The position numbers were made by a program, and so were the translations under genes. From the NCBI GenBank assembly GCA_018136815.1, contig CM030938.1:1834202-1898201 (forward strand): a DNA stretch of 64,000 bases, written 5' to 3'. This DNA is from Isochrysis galbana (lineage: Eukaryota; Haptophyta; Isochrysidales; Isochrysidaceae). The notes beneath the pieces were generated by a model. That model did no database searches. It was not told the origin of the DNA and saw only the letters and a list, made by a program, of their open reading frames with translations. Positions 10,003 through 19,197 of the stretch are shown one piece after another; within the stretch, counting starts at the first letter, position 1; every line of letters begins with the position of its first letter.

Positions 10003-10179
10003 CTTACCAGGCCCTATCAATGGTGGTGGCAGAGCAGGCGGTTGTCCTCCCGGCAGGCATCCATCGGCTTCCACTACATGCAAGTCCAAGTCTCCCCGGG
10101 TCCCGTACACCAGGCTTCATGGGCATGGGCTGGGACTGCGCGACGTGCAGCTGCCGCATGCTGCGGCGTCGCTGCGGGG

Positions 10180-10965
10180 ATGCTACTGGTGAAAGCACCC
10201 GTGGTGGCTGAATGCACAGGTCGGAAGCGCTCATCATCAGCAGCAGTAGAAGTGGACGACCTGTATGAGATAGACCACATCGTGGCCAAGCGTCTTTGCA
10301 AGGGCGAGGCGCAGTACTTGATCCGTTGGAAAGGCTTTGACGAAAAACACGACTCATGGGAACCACTGTCTCATCTCGCAGGCTTGGAGGCAGACGTTGC
10401 TGAGTTCGAGGCACGGCAGAAGCGGGAGAACGAATCATTCGCGGCCAATCAAGCAGCATTGCGGGACAAGCGTGTGAAGCAGAAGCAGCTCACGCTCTTC
10501 TCGTCAACAAATGGGAGAGAAAACGCACCCTCGCTAGAATGCTCGGAAGACTCCTCCATTCCCCAGAAGGAGAAGGAGATCAAACAAGAGAGCTCATCCT
10601 TATCCGGGCGGAGGACGGCTCCAATTTGGGCCTGCTATGTGCAAGATGAGGCAGACCCTGAGATGTACATTTGCCACATCCTCACGGACTTTTACAACAT
10701 CCAATATGGCAACGCGGACGGTAGGTCCGTTAGAGCAATCTTGAGAGCAATCCTTACGAGGTACCACTTATTAGTAACGGCGAAGGTCGGTTTCTTTCAA
10801 AGGTTAAAAAAACAGCGCGAGAACATGGGGCTACACGCCCCGAGCAACAAACATATCCGGAAAATGATAAGCCCCCTGTATACTATAGACAAGGATTTCA
10901 ACCTAGGAGCCTCAGAAGACCTCTTGCAGGCGGCGAGAGGACTGGACATAAGAAACATCACCTAG
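10180..10965 (+). CDS. Chromodomain protein
   Basis: About 261 aa from the ATG giving MLLVKAPVVAEC. Residues ~25-75 form a chromodomain: YEIDHIVAKRL, then AQYLIRWKGFDEKHDSWEP, the classical Y-x-V-E-x-I...Y-L-[VI]-[RK]-W-K-G...[ND]-x-T/S-W-E-P with aromatic-cage positions Y, W and W present. Next comes a charged helical stretch ending KQKQLTLFSS, a Ser-rich linker, and TAPIWACYVQDEAD... with ICHIL, which is vaguely like the W...C-x-x-C start of hAT/BED-type zinc fingers but lacks a clean Cys pair. A possible splice donor (GACG|GTAGGT at ~10720) means the last ~80 residues may be intron. It is either a chromatin reader or a transposon-derived protein. The 332 bp that follow (10966-11297) hold no supported gene. 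Confidence 0.65.
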   Translation: MLLVKAPVVAECTGRKRSSSAAVEVDDLYEIDHIVAKRLCKGEAQYLIRWKGFDEKHDSWEPLSHLAGLEADVAEFEARQKRENESFAANQAALRDKRVKQKQLTLFSSTNGRENAPSLECSEDSSIPQKEKEIKQESSSLSGRRTAPIWACYVQDEADPEMYICHILTDFYNIQYGNADGRSVRAILRAILTRYHLLVTAKVGFFQRLKKQRENMGLHAPSNKHIRKMISPLYTIDKDFNLGASEDLLQAARGLDIRNIT

Positions 10966-11229
10966 GGTAGCCAAATCTCTTAATGGGAAACGCACCGGAA
11001 ACCAATAAGGACCTCCCGCTATATTAATGAGGAAAAACCCGAGTCGAATCTAGATCAAGAGACGAGCCACAATCTCCCGCCCCCTTCTCTCCAACTCCCG
11101 GCCGAAGCAGAGCGCGCGGCCTCCCTGGATCCAGCTTCTCCGCTAAAGAGGGAACTGGGGAAGGGGAAGGGGGTTGTTAAGGGTTAAGGTTGGGTAGTAG
11201 GGAGGTACACTAGCAAGCTGCCTCACGCC

Positions 11230-11924
11230 GCATACGTAGCGGGAATCTTTAAGAATATTTTTTTTTTCAACTTACCGCTATGAGTGTACACATAGAATCA
11301 CTTTTCATCAAGGTCCACATGCAGGTCCCAATTGTTGTGTAGGTTTGCCTCTGCCCATGCAAGACGGGATGCGCACATGGCATCTGTGAGAGCGGGCTTT
11401 GTCGACTTACCAACTACGCGCCACTTGTTCTTCTTCATGAAGCGGCATACCGTCGCCCGCGGCAGCCCGATCATCTCTTCAATTTGAGCGAAGGTAAGGT
11501 CATAGGCATACTCATGGAGCAGCCTCTCCAACTCTTCTTGCTCAGTCTCGCCAATGCGCTCAGGTCGGCCACCAGCACCCGTGCGGGATGCCGGCAAACG
11601 TCCTGCCTCAGCCAGCCGATGACTCACCTCAGCCGGATAGCGTGGGCCAACATCATACTTCTCACACAATGCCGCGTGCGCGAGCTTCCACTCCTTCCCG
11701 TGCTTCGGCTCAGGAAGCCGCTCGTATGCCACAGCGATGGCCGCCTGGCGGTTCGGCGTCAAGGAGCACCGCCGCTTCTTCTTGGACGGGTGGGCGCTAT
11801 CCTCCTCGGGCGTACTGGGCGGCTCAGGAGGCTGCTTGGGAGAGGCAGCACGGCAGCGCCTCACAAAGTCGCCACCCGTGCGCCTCCCATGCTGCGGGGG
11901 CTCGACCACCTTCAGGCGCGCCAT
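11230..11924 (-). pseudogene. Tc1/mariner (IS630)-type transposase, interrupted by a stop
   Basis: A 208-aa open frame from MARLKVVEPPQ. After a basic, Pro-rich N-terminus (KKKRRCS, a likely nuclear signal), residues ~65-110 and ~130-170 look like paired helix-turn-helix DNA-binding segments (FAQIEEMIGLPRATVCRFMK). Then come KPALTDAMCASRLAWAEAN and HVDLDEK, the usual run-in to the first Asp of the mariner DDE catalytic domain. The frame stops at TGA (11298-11300) directly after DEK, where the family has Trp; the same frame continues FYVYTHSGKL, which fits the family. So TGG to TGA is the simplest reading. A GTAAGT follows ~20 bp later and could be a donor. The second D and third D/E are not found downstream, so this is a truncated, inactive copy. 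Confidence 0.7.
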
Positions 11925-12321
11925 GCCGCCCGGCTCTCGCGAGAGCGGCGGAGCGGCGAGATTTTTCGTGGCAAGGCGATCGGCCGTCTAGGGGGCGCCA
12001 AAATCCTTATTTGTCAATAACAAAAACGTAATATTCGGCAGCCCTTGATGGCTCTTAGTGCCAAATTTTTTGGTAGTCTTTCGCCCCCGTGTACCCGCTA
12101 TTCCCCTCTCAACATGAATTTCTTTTCTGTAAACTTTATTGCCCCTATTTTGGCGATGCGGTTCAGTAATGGAACGGAGGTAGTACTTTAGAGCACTGTA
12201 ATACTAGTACTCCTCTACTCTAGATGTCTATCCTCCCAAAAGGAACGAACTCCTTGAAGGGAGGGCGTCCATCCGCCCCCCTGAAGGAGTGGTGAGCTCC
12301 GAAAGGAGCAGACCGGTCAGG

Positions 12322-13002
12322 ATGCGCGTCTGGCTCGCACTGGCGACGGCGGCTAGCGGCGCGAGCGGCTGCGCATGCCCTTGGCTTGTGCTCGCCCACA
12401 AGAAGGGTCTCCTTGTCACAGAGGAGAACGGCAACTTCGACTCAAACGCCGCAGTTCGCGCGATGACCGACGGCGGCCTCGACTGGAGTCTGGCGGTCAT
12501 CAGCGCCAGCACTGGATTCGCAAGTGATAGATACCTGAATATCGCCAACTGCTCGAGCAACAAGCAGGTCATTCACGCGCCCACCCCCAGCTACATTGGG
12601 TGGACGCCAGACCGTGGAAGAATTCCAGCTGATGCAGACCGCTTCGATTCGTGGATTGCTGCCATGCACAAAGGCCCTGGCGACCGGGTCTACGCGTCGG
12701 ACCTTAAGGCTGGCGCTGACTGGCTGGAAGCGAACCCATCGCCTCTAGCTGTCCCGAGACCACCACATCCGCGGCCAACGACAATACCTGAATCGCAGGC
12801 CATGTACATCGCAAGTATTGGGCGAACAGATGGGTGGGGCTGGGCGCCCTATCTGACTGTCGAGGATCTGCGTATGGCGTACGTAGAGGGGCACATGAAC
12901 GATGGACTTGAATTTCGGGGGCTGACGGCGTTGACAGCAGCCAAGCAGCTGTTGGTTGCAGACTTCCAATATCTACCTAAGCTCTTGAATTTTTGCGCTT
13001 GA
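12322..13002 (+). CDS. Putative secreted heme haloperoxidase-like (Peroxidase_2-like) protein
   Basis: A 226-aa ORF from MRVWLALATAASG, which is a short hydrophobic signal peptide. Right after it comes GCACPWLVLAHKKGLL, which resembles the start of chloroperoxidase-type enzymes: a Cys-Pro heme-thiolate ligand followed by L-x-x-L-A-x-x-G. A following NFDSNAAVRAM helix and a segment RIPADADRFDSW are placed like the family's distal region, but the distal Glu/His set cannot be confirmed, and the length is at the short end. If correct, it would use H2O2 and halide or organic substrates outside the cell or in a vacuole. The C-terminal 70 residues (TDGWGWAPYLT...) are not recognised and may be a separate exon. 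The identity is tentative; secretion is better supported. Confidence 0.45.
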   Translation: MRVWLALATAASGASGCACPWLVLAHKKGLLVTEENGNFDSNAAVRAMTDGGLDWSLAVISASTGFASDRYLNIANCSSNKQVIHAPTPSYIGWTPDRGRIPADADRFDSWIAAMHKGPGDRVYASDLKAGADWLEANPSPLAVPRPPHPRPTTIPESQAMYIASIGRTDGWGWAPYLTVEDLRMAYVEGHMNDGLEFRGLTALTAAKQLLVADFQYLPKLLNFCA

Positions 13003-13124
13003 TCTTGATGGTTGACTAGTTCTTGGCGAGAGAGTTGTGCAATGCGAGAGAGTTGGCTAACTAGTTCTTCCTTAGTAGAAATGAGAGGGCAGGGTAAATT
13101 TTTTTTTGCCTCAGTCCACCCGGG

Positions 13125-13246
13125 GAGGAGGAGCCACTGAAATGAGGAGTGGCGAGTTGCCGGTCCACCCTCCGAAGTGTGGGTGCTCCTATAATCGGGG
13201 CACGGGAGTGAAATAAAAGTGGACCTCAGGTTGCACCTTCGAAGAC
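13125..13246 (+). repeat. Dispersed repeat shared with 35585-35710 (inverted)
   Basis: Contains CTGAAATGAG, GTGGCGAGT, GTGTGGGTGCTCCTAT and GTGGACCTCAGGTTGCACCTTC in the same order as the reverse complement of 35585-35710, with an indel-rich middle. It is non-coding. Confidence 0.65.
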
Positions 13247-13441
13247 GGTACGCTCCTAGTAGTCCGCTGGCCAACAACATACACAATTGGTTTAGCATGT
13301 AGTAGCTGCTAAGAGCCTACTAGCAGCAGCCTATTCCTATGACTTATTGGTTACACTATTGTCGATTGCTATTTAAGATTTTAGGACATGATGTAGCAAC
13401 GGCACTTCACAATAGCATTTCATGGTGGCTTTCCCTTTCCC

Positions 13442-13556
13442 TCTCTGAGAATAGCGCCAGTGTTTGAGAAGGCACATGGTACACACATGACAAGGGCCCC
13501 TCTCTAAGTATAGCGCCAGTGTTCGAGAAGGCACATAATACACACATGGCAAGGGT
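13442..13556 (+). repeat. 59-bp tandem duplication
   Basis: TCTCTGAGAATAGCGCCAGT at 13442 is repeated as TCTCTAAGTATAGCGCCAGT at 13501, followed in both by GAGAAGGCACAT and ACACACATG. There are two units with about 10 differences. It lies just downstream of the FAD-oxidase stop. Confidence 0.8.
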
Positions 13557-13635
13557 AAGTCAATGGTGTACTCCAATTTGATCCACATCAAATCTACTTA
13601 ACATTGGAGGGAGAAGCGCTCAATCTTGCACATTC

Positions 13636-14946
13636 TCAACGAAACATTGCAGCGGAGTCGAACACATCAAGCTTATTGTAGATTGATGGGGAAACCCCTG
13701 CATCAAGAGCGATACCGTGTCGCTTGCCCGGATGCATACGAATCTGATACGGGAAGGCATGGTTGAGATCATCGAAGACCCGCTCGAAGCACGTTTCAAA
13801 CGGACCTGCAATGAAGGGCATATTGAACACGAAGACGGAGATGGCATAGAAGTCGTCCTTCGCAGCCGCACCTGTGCGGCCGACGTAGCCGTTGCCTGCC
13901 AGGTACACCTGAGACCTGTACACATACCGCCCCGGAAAGGCTTTTAACGTCAAGCCCAGATAGAAGCCGCACCATTTGCCCAGTGGGTCCTCGAGAGCCG
14001 AGGAGAATACTTGAGACATCACCTCTGATCGCAGGCTTGTTGGAACGAAGTATTGAAAATCCTGTGTGAAGGCGCCGCCCCTAGCCACGTATGCGCCTTT
14101 TAGCGTGACGATATCGGCGTTTACGATCCCATCGATGTCCATGAGCGGCTTCATGTTTGCCTCCTCTGTGCTCCAGTCAATACTGCCAACCAACTCAGGG
14201 TCGTACTGTACTTCAACCCTTTTATAGGATTTGCCCGTAAAGTAGTCGACAGTGATGTGCTCCATCGGTTCGTACACATTTAGAGTGCCGGAGAATTGAC
14301 GCATCCACCGCGACCACCAGCTCTCCTCCACCTTGGAGAAGACACTGCGGGGCGCGACGTCGAAGCACGCGCGCACAATCACGCCGGTCTGGCCTCCACC
14401 ACCGATAGTGAGCATGAATAGCTCTTCACCCCGGTATGACCTGCGGACCGTTCCATCCGCGAGTACCACTTCAACCCACCTCGTGATGTCAGCGTAGGAG
14501 TACACGCCTGTATGATGCACATTCGTCGCCAGGGCTCCGCCAATCGTCTGTGACATGTTGCGCGCCATGCAGCAGCCATAAGCCTCGAACTGCAGGGCTC
14601 GCGAGCGAAGGTCGACCGCGATGGCGAAGAGGAGCGTCCCGCCGCCGGCGGTGAGGGTCTGCTGATCGGCAGAGAGCTTAAAGGCAGTGACGTCACCGCC
14701 CACAAGCCGCACATACACCGCATTGTCCACGAAATACTTGGTCCAGCTCCAGCCAGAGCCGAGCGTGCGCACCTTGAGGCCGCGCTCCGCAGCACGGCGC
14801 ACTCCTTCCTGCACCTCGGCGACTGTGGTGGCGTACACGACCGATTCGGCTTGTATGTGGGTGTTGTATTCGGTGTAGTCCTGCAGCACCTCCGCCGCCA
14901 CGGCTGTCGCTGCCAGCAACGGCAGGACCAGCAGCGAGGGCCTCAT
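13636..14946 (-). CDS. Secreted FAD-linked oxidase (VAO / aldonolactone-oxidase-like)
   Basis: 436 aa from MRPSLLVLPLLAATAVAA, a clear signal peptide; the ATG 39 bases upstream in the same frame would bury it, so 14946 is preferred. Residues ~35-210 are an FAD_binding_4 domain: VVYATTVAEVQEGVRRA, the flavin-contact RTLGSGWSWT, GGGTLLFAIA, and TIGGALATNVHHTG, the counterpart of the T-x-x-G-x-x-[ST]...H-G-x-G loop where vanillyl-alcohol-oxidase-family enzymes often bind FAD covalently. The C-terminal half ends HGIALDAGVSP...KLDVFDSAAMF, like the LDP/F end of gulono- or arabinonolactone oxidases. Likely role: oxygen-dependent oxidation of a sugar lactone, alcohol or similar substrate, producing H2O2 outside the cytosol. 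The substrate is not predictable. Single exon, divergent from the gene at 15504. Confidence 0.8.
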   Translation of the reverse strand: MRPSLLVLPLLAATAVAAEVLQDYTEYNTHIQAESVVYATTVAEVQEGVRRAAERGLKVRTLGSGWSWTKYFVDNAVYVRLVGGDVTAFKLSADQQTLTAGGGTLLFAIAVDLRSRALQFEAYGCCMARNMSQTIGGALATNVHHTGVYSYADITRWVEVVLADGTVRRSYRGEELFMLTIGGGGQTGVIVRACFDVAPRSVFSKVEESWWSRWMRQFSGTLNVYEPMEHITVDYFTGKSYKRVEVQYDPELVGSIDWSTEEANMKPLMDIDGIVNADIVTLKGAYVARGGAFTQDFQYFVPTSLRSEVMSQVFSSALEDPLGKWCGFYLGLTLKAFPGRYVYRSQVYLAGNGYVGRTGAAAKDDFYAISVFVFNMPFIAGPFETCFERVFDDLNHAFPYQIRMHPGKRHGIALDAGVSPSIYNKLDVFDSAAMFR

Positions 14947-15503
14947 GCTGCCCCGATTGCGTGTCTGCCTTCCTCCTTCCTTCATTTTATATGAAGAGAT
15001 GAAAACTCAAGTGGACGAAGAAGTGTTTCACAGACGGACAAAACACGGTGGCGGGGGCCGCACTCATAAATACTCCTACAGCAGTACGAGTACTTTACCT
15101 ATTCCCTTCCTTAGGACTAAAGTACTTGTACCCCACTCTGTTCGTGAACTCATACAAAAACCTCAAGAAAGCTGGCGAAGGCGGCAAGAATCATCTCTGT
15201 AAGAGGTACTTGCGAAGAGAGTATTTATAGCAGCAGAAACTCCTTCCTTGTTGCCAACGGCCCCACCCCCAGCGAGCCGCCGTCGTCGAGCAACAACAGC
15301 AACCACAACCCTCCTTCCCTTCCCCAAGACTTTTCTCTCTGCGGTCGGTTACTTAGCTAGATCACAACTGGTAGTATGAACGGACTGCTGCTTCCACTCG
15401 GCTGCGGAGGGAGAGAGCCTGGGATGCACGGGTGATGCGGTGGAGGTGGAGCTCAACGCCGGAGACTACGCTCACGGGACACGCGCTGCGTGTCAGACGG
15501 AGC
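14947..15503. promoter_or_regulatory. Shared divergent upstream region
   Basis: About 560 bp between the minus-strand FAD-oxidase gene and the plus-strand secreted-protein gene. It contains repeated AGTAC/TACTTG words (15088-15135) and a C/A-rich 5'-UTR-like stretch at 15250-15340. No defined motif can be assigned. Confidence 0.4.
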
Positions 15504-17300
15504 ATGCGCCTGCTCATCGCCGTCGTGGCTGCATGCACCCTCTTGGCTGCTTGCTGCGGGATTGCAGGGATTGGATCGCTTCCGGAGTCTCTGAGATGCG
15601 CTGGCTGCCCTCCATCCCTCCCTCCCCCCCTCCCTCCCTCCTCCTCTCCGCGATTGAGCGAGAGATGCGCAGCTTGCGAGACTGGCCAGGCTCTCCGCGT
15701 GTGGACTGCGGATCAAGACCATCCCATTCGTTCATCAACGAAGGATGCGCAGCCTGTTGGCCTGAGGCGCCTGGGTGAAGATTGGAGTGGCAGAAGTGGA
15801 GCGTCGCTCCACAGACTCACGCCTGAATCATATGCGGGCGGGGAGGCAATGCCTGATATGGATGTGATGGAGCAATTCCGGAATTTCCACACATCGGTGT
15901 CAGCACTTTTGGGTTCTCACCGCACATGGATCACTGAAGTCGTCACTGTAATGATGACTCAGTCCGGTATTAGACCATTCAGCAGTTCGCCTTCGGGGTT
16001 CGTCAGCTACACAGAAACGGAGTTTGCCGGCGGGTACGGCTTGAACGTGTCCGCCGACAGCCCTCCGAGACTTCGTTTAGCGAATGCCTTTCAGAACACT
16101 TGGGCGGGGCGCCTTCTCACCTATGATGCTGCGCGTGATGTCTACACGTTTACATGTGACGCCGCCCAACTAGTACGTGGGGAGCACCCTGTCCTAGACC
16201 TGCTGCTGGCTTCCACTGATGGCAGCGATGCGCTGCTCCCAGGTGGTACCAGATTGGGCCAACTGACATTCAGAATGGAGCGGGGAGTTCTCACGGCCGT
16301 GACAGACACTATGACACAACGAAACGCATTCGGAGAGGGCCGGTATCCATTGACGCACTGCATGGCACTCGCATCGCAGCTCTTTCACGTTGCGCAGCAT
16401 ATGAGCAACGGTGTCATGATTTATGCCTCGCAAGATTTTGCGGATGATCGTGATGCGATCTGGCGGCTCCTAAACTTGGGCGGCGAGTCTACCCATGAGG
16501 GGTATGCGAAGGTGTCCATGTTCATTACTCAAGCTCCACTACTCTATAGCCGTGCTTTCAACCAAAGAGACTTAGCAAGCATCAAGAAGAGCGCGATCAA
16601 CGATCTCTTTGCCAAGCCTTGCGATTCGGCTCGCTACCTGCCGGTCAATGTGAACGAATCGCACAAGCAATACTTTGCAGCGCCGCTGCAGCGCATCCAA
16701 CGTCTTGTGTGCGACGAGAGCAATCGCATGGAAATTCCTAGCCAGAAAATGGCCCAATACATGGCGCGGTTGCGTACCGTCCTCGGAGAGACCGAGGTAT
16801 CCGGAATAGAAGCATGGGAACCGATAGCATCCGCCATCATGATTGGTGTAGAGCACAGTATGTCGTTCTCGCTCGGTCTACTGCATGGCACCGACATTGC
16901 GGACTCCAAGTGCACTCCACAAAAAGCGCTCGGCCTCATCCTGGACTCTGGCACATCTTGTCGCTGGAAATATTGGGAGTGGCAGGCGAATGTGGCCGTT
17001 TGGATGTTTACCAGCGACACCGTGAACTTAGAGAGGCATGTTCAGAGTCAGTGCAAGGATCCGAACACCACATCTGGGTCAATGAGTATCGACAATGAGC
17101 TGCTACATATCTCTCGGCTGCCCACTACTTCTGCAAACAACATGATCAGTTTGCGTCGCATCTCAATAGAAATTTTGGCAATATCCACCGAGGTCTCTCG
17201 AAAAATAGTCGAGAGAGAAGCTGAAGGGAAGAATATGCAGTCGAACTATTCGTTTGTGCTAGGTAGTCAATTTTGCATCACATCAGCGACATGGGTTTGA
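15504..17300 (+). CDS. Predicted secreted 598-aa protein of unknown family
   Basis: An ORF of 598 aa from MRLLIAVVAACTLLAACC, a strong signal peptide or membrane anchor; an in-frame ATG at 15435 would put 23 polar residues before it. Residues ~30-110 are Pro/Ser-rich. From ~115 the sequence looks globular (VSYTETEFAGGYGLNV, LTHCMALASQLFHVAQHM, VEHSMSFSLGLLHGTDIADS). The H-C...F-H-x-x-x-H spacing could bind a metal or heme, but I recognise no family. Many Cys residues in the second half (KPCDSA, VCDES, SKCTPQ, TSCRWK, SQCKD) fit a disulphide-bonded secreted protein. Single exon. Its neighbours are an FAD oxidase and a haloperoxidase-like protein, both also secreted. Confidence 0.6.
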   Translation: MRLLIAVVAACTLLAACCGIAGIGSLPESLRCAGCPPSLPPPLPPSSSPRLSERCAACETGQALRVWTADQDHPIRSSTKDAQPVGLRRLGEDWSGRSGASLHRLTPESYAGGEAMPDMDVMEQFRNFHTSVSALLGSHRTWITEVVTVMMTQSGIRPFSSSPSGFVSYTETEFAGGYGLNVSADSPPRLRLANAFQNTWAGRLLTYDAARDVYTFTCDAAQLVRGEHPVLDLLLASTDGSDALLPGGTRLGQLTFRMERGVLTAVTDTMTQRNAFGEGRYPLTHCMALASQLFHVAQHMSNGVMIYASQDFADDRDAIWRLLNLGGESTHEGYAKVSMFITQAPLLYSRAFNQRDLASIKKSAINDLFAKPCDSARYLPVNVNESHKQYFAAPLQRIQRLVCDESNRMEIPSQKMAQYMARLRTVLGETEVSGIEAWEPIASAIMIGVEHSMSFSLGLLHGTDIADSKCTPQKALGLILDSGTSCRWKYWEWQANVAVWMFTSDTVNLERHVQSQCKDPNTTSGSMSIDNELLHISRLPTTSANNMISLRRISIEILAISTEVSRKIVEREAEGKNMQSNYSFVLGSQFCITSATWV

Positions 17301-17520
17301 TCGTGAGGCTTGACTTGTCCCCAATATTAGTTGTTTGTACAAGTACAGGTCATTCTTGATCTTCCGAATTCTAGTGTTGCTGCTCTAAACACACACCTCA
17401 TAATTGTTACAACCAAGACACTGCCACTGGAATGGGCACCTTCTCCTTCTGGAAAGCTATGGTACCAAACACTTCTGAAGATTCGCTCCGCCGTCGAACG
17501 CGCAAAACTGAGAACTGAGC

Positions 17521-17570
17521 AATTCACTTCCCTTTATTTATAGAGATAAATAAATAAAGGGAAGTGAATT
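17521..17570. repeat. 20-bp perfect inverted repeat (hairpin)
   Basis: AATTCACTTCCCTTTATTTA (17521-17540) and its exact reverse complement (17551-17570), separated by 10 bases. It lies ~220 bp after the stop of the secreted-protein gene. It could be a 3'-end structure or the remnant of a small inverted-repeat element. Confidence 0.9.
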
Positions 17571-19197
17571 CCCTTTATTAAGGTGCACGCCGTCGCCGCG
17601 CCGCGCCGTCCCCTCCCATGCCTCTCAGACTACCTCGTTGGCGGCTGTAGCGGTATGGGAGGGCGTCTCCATACCCCTCACCCATCATATCTTGCCCTAG
17701 CCCCCAGCTCGACGCGCAGCGCGAGCTAGGTCACAATTTGTGTCACCTGGGCGGCGCTGCATGCGCGCGCCGCGAAAGGTGCTTCACCTTTCAGGAGCAG
17801 ATGGGCGAGCATCTAGGCAGTGGGAAGGGGAACTGACAAGCCTGGTTGCCTTTGTTTGTGGGTCGGCATGTTCCGAGCTCGCCACAATGGCGGGCGAGTG
17901 CGGGTGGCGGGTGGTGGGTCGCGGCCACCTAGACAGTCGGGGGCCATTGGGTGAGGGCGCTGCGGTTGGTTGCGCGTTGCGCGGCGTCGGCCATCACTTG
18001 ATCGGCCGGCGCGTTCACGATCCTCACTAGGGGTCTCACGCCATCAAGCTCACATTCTGCAGCAGCCGCACGAGTGCAACGTCCATGGGCAGAAAGCCCA
18101 AAATCAAAATCAAGAGCGCGCAAGAACTCAGCGCCCCTGCATCTGCATACAAACGTAACGCAAGGGGCGAACTTGAAATGAGCACAAACCTTGCCATGGT
18201 AGCGCGAGCGCTAGGTATAGAAGCCGGATTGGCTTAGCAAGACCACCAACAACTCGGCAGCAAGAACCGAACCCGACCACCCAACCGATCGCCCGGCAAA
18301 ACCTTAACACACCCCACCACGAAACAACCGAGGGCAAACGAGAACTAACAACAAAAAAGGCCTTCGCGAAAACAGACGCACTGAGAACCGGTAGCCCGTA
18401 GTTCGGTGGCGCAAGAGGGAGAAGAGGACTAGACCACCGGGGACCGAGACACGCCGCCTGCCACCGAAATCCCCGTTCACCAGGCCCCTGCGTAGTGCAC
18501 GAGCCGTGAGCCGTGAGGCGGGTGGAGGGAGTGAGAAGGGACGCGGGCGTGGCTGCGAGAAAGTTTGTGCAAAGCCGCGCGTGTGGTGAGGATATTAAGA
18601 TTTTTTTTGATCGGCCGGCGCGGCAGGGTGGGCGGAGATAGAGAGAGGAGGGGAGCGTGGCGCGCTCGCGCGCTCCATGACCCTATCGTTTCAATGATAC
18701 TTCAGTGGGGGCAATAGAAAGGACTATGGCTATTTAGTGTAGTAGAGAGTGTCATGCCCAGTATGTGTCAACCCCGCAATTTTCAGATGTTCTTTTTCAG
18801 CTCGACCGCCGATGGCGATCGGAGATGCTCCCCCAGCCCATCCCAACACGTCGTTGCTCAGGCGGCCAAGGCCTCCATCGGAGGCCGACTAAGCGCGTGC
18901 GATCTATGCCAACAGAGTGCGGCTCATGGCACCCAGAGCACCGGCGGGAGAAGGCAGGTCAGAGCACGGGCGGCGCCAGTCCAAAGCATTCCCTCGACCC
19001 TCGCATCGGCGATCGGGGGCGACCGAGGTCGGGGCGGCGGGCGGCAGAAGTGGAGCCACGGATGAGGGGGTAGGAGTGGGGTGAAGGGTTGGCGGGGGGG
19101 AGGGGGGGGGGGGGGGGGAGGGGGAGAAAGTAGTTGTATATTCCAATGCGAATGGGTCGTGGAAACACATAAAACCTGAACCTCAGCTTCTAGCCTC
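17571..19197. other. Intergenic region between secreted-protein gene and PDK1 gene
   Basis: No supported gene. 18130-18400 is A/C-rich with no ORF of interest. A near-pure G tract lies at about 19090-19125, just downstream of the minus-strand kinase gene. Confidence 0.5.

Noticed and set aside
11298-11300. TGA read as Trp (alternative genetic code)
   Set aside because: Other genes here show no in-frame TGA at Trp positions, and kinase and Pol frames use TGG for Trp; a nonsense mutation in a dead transposon is simpler.
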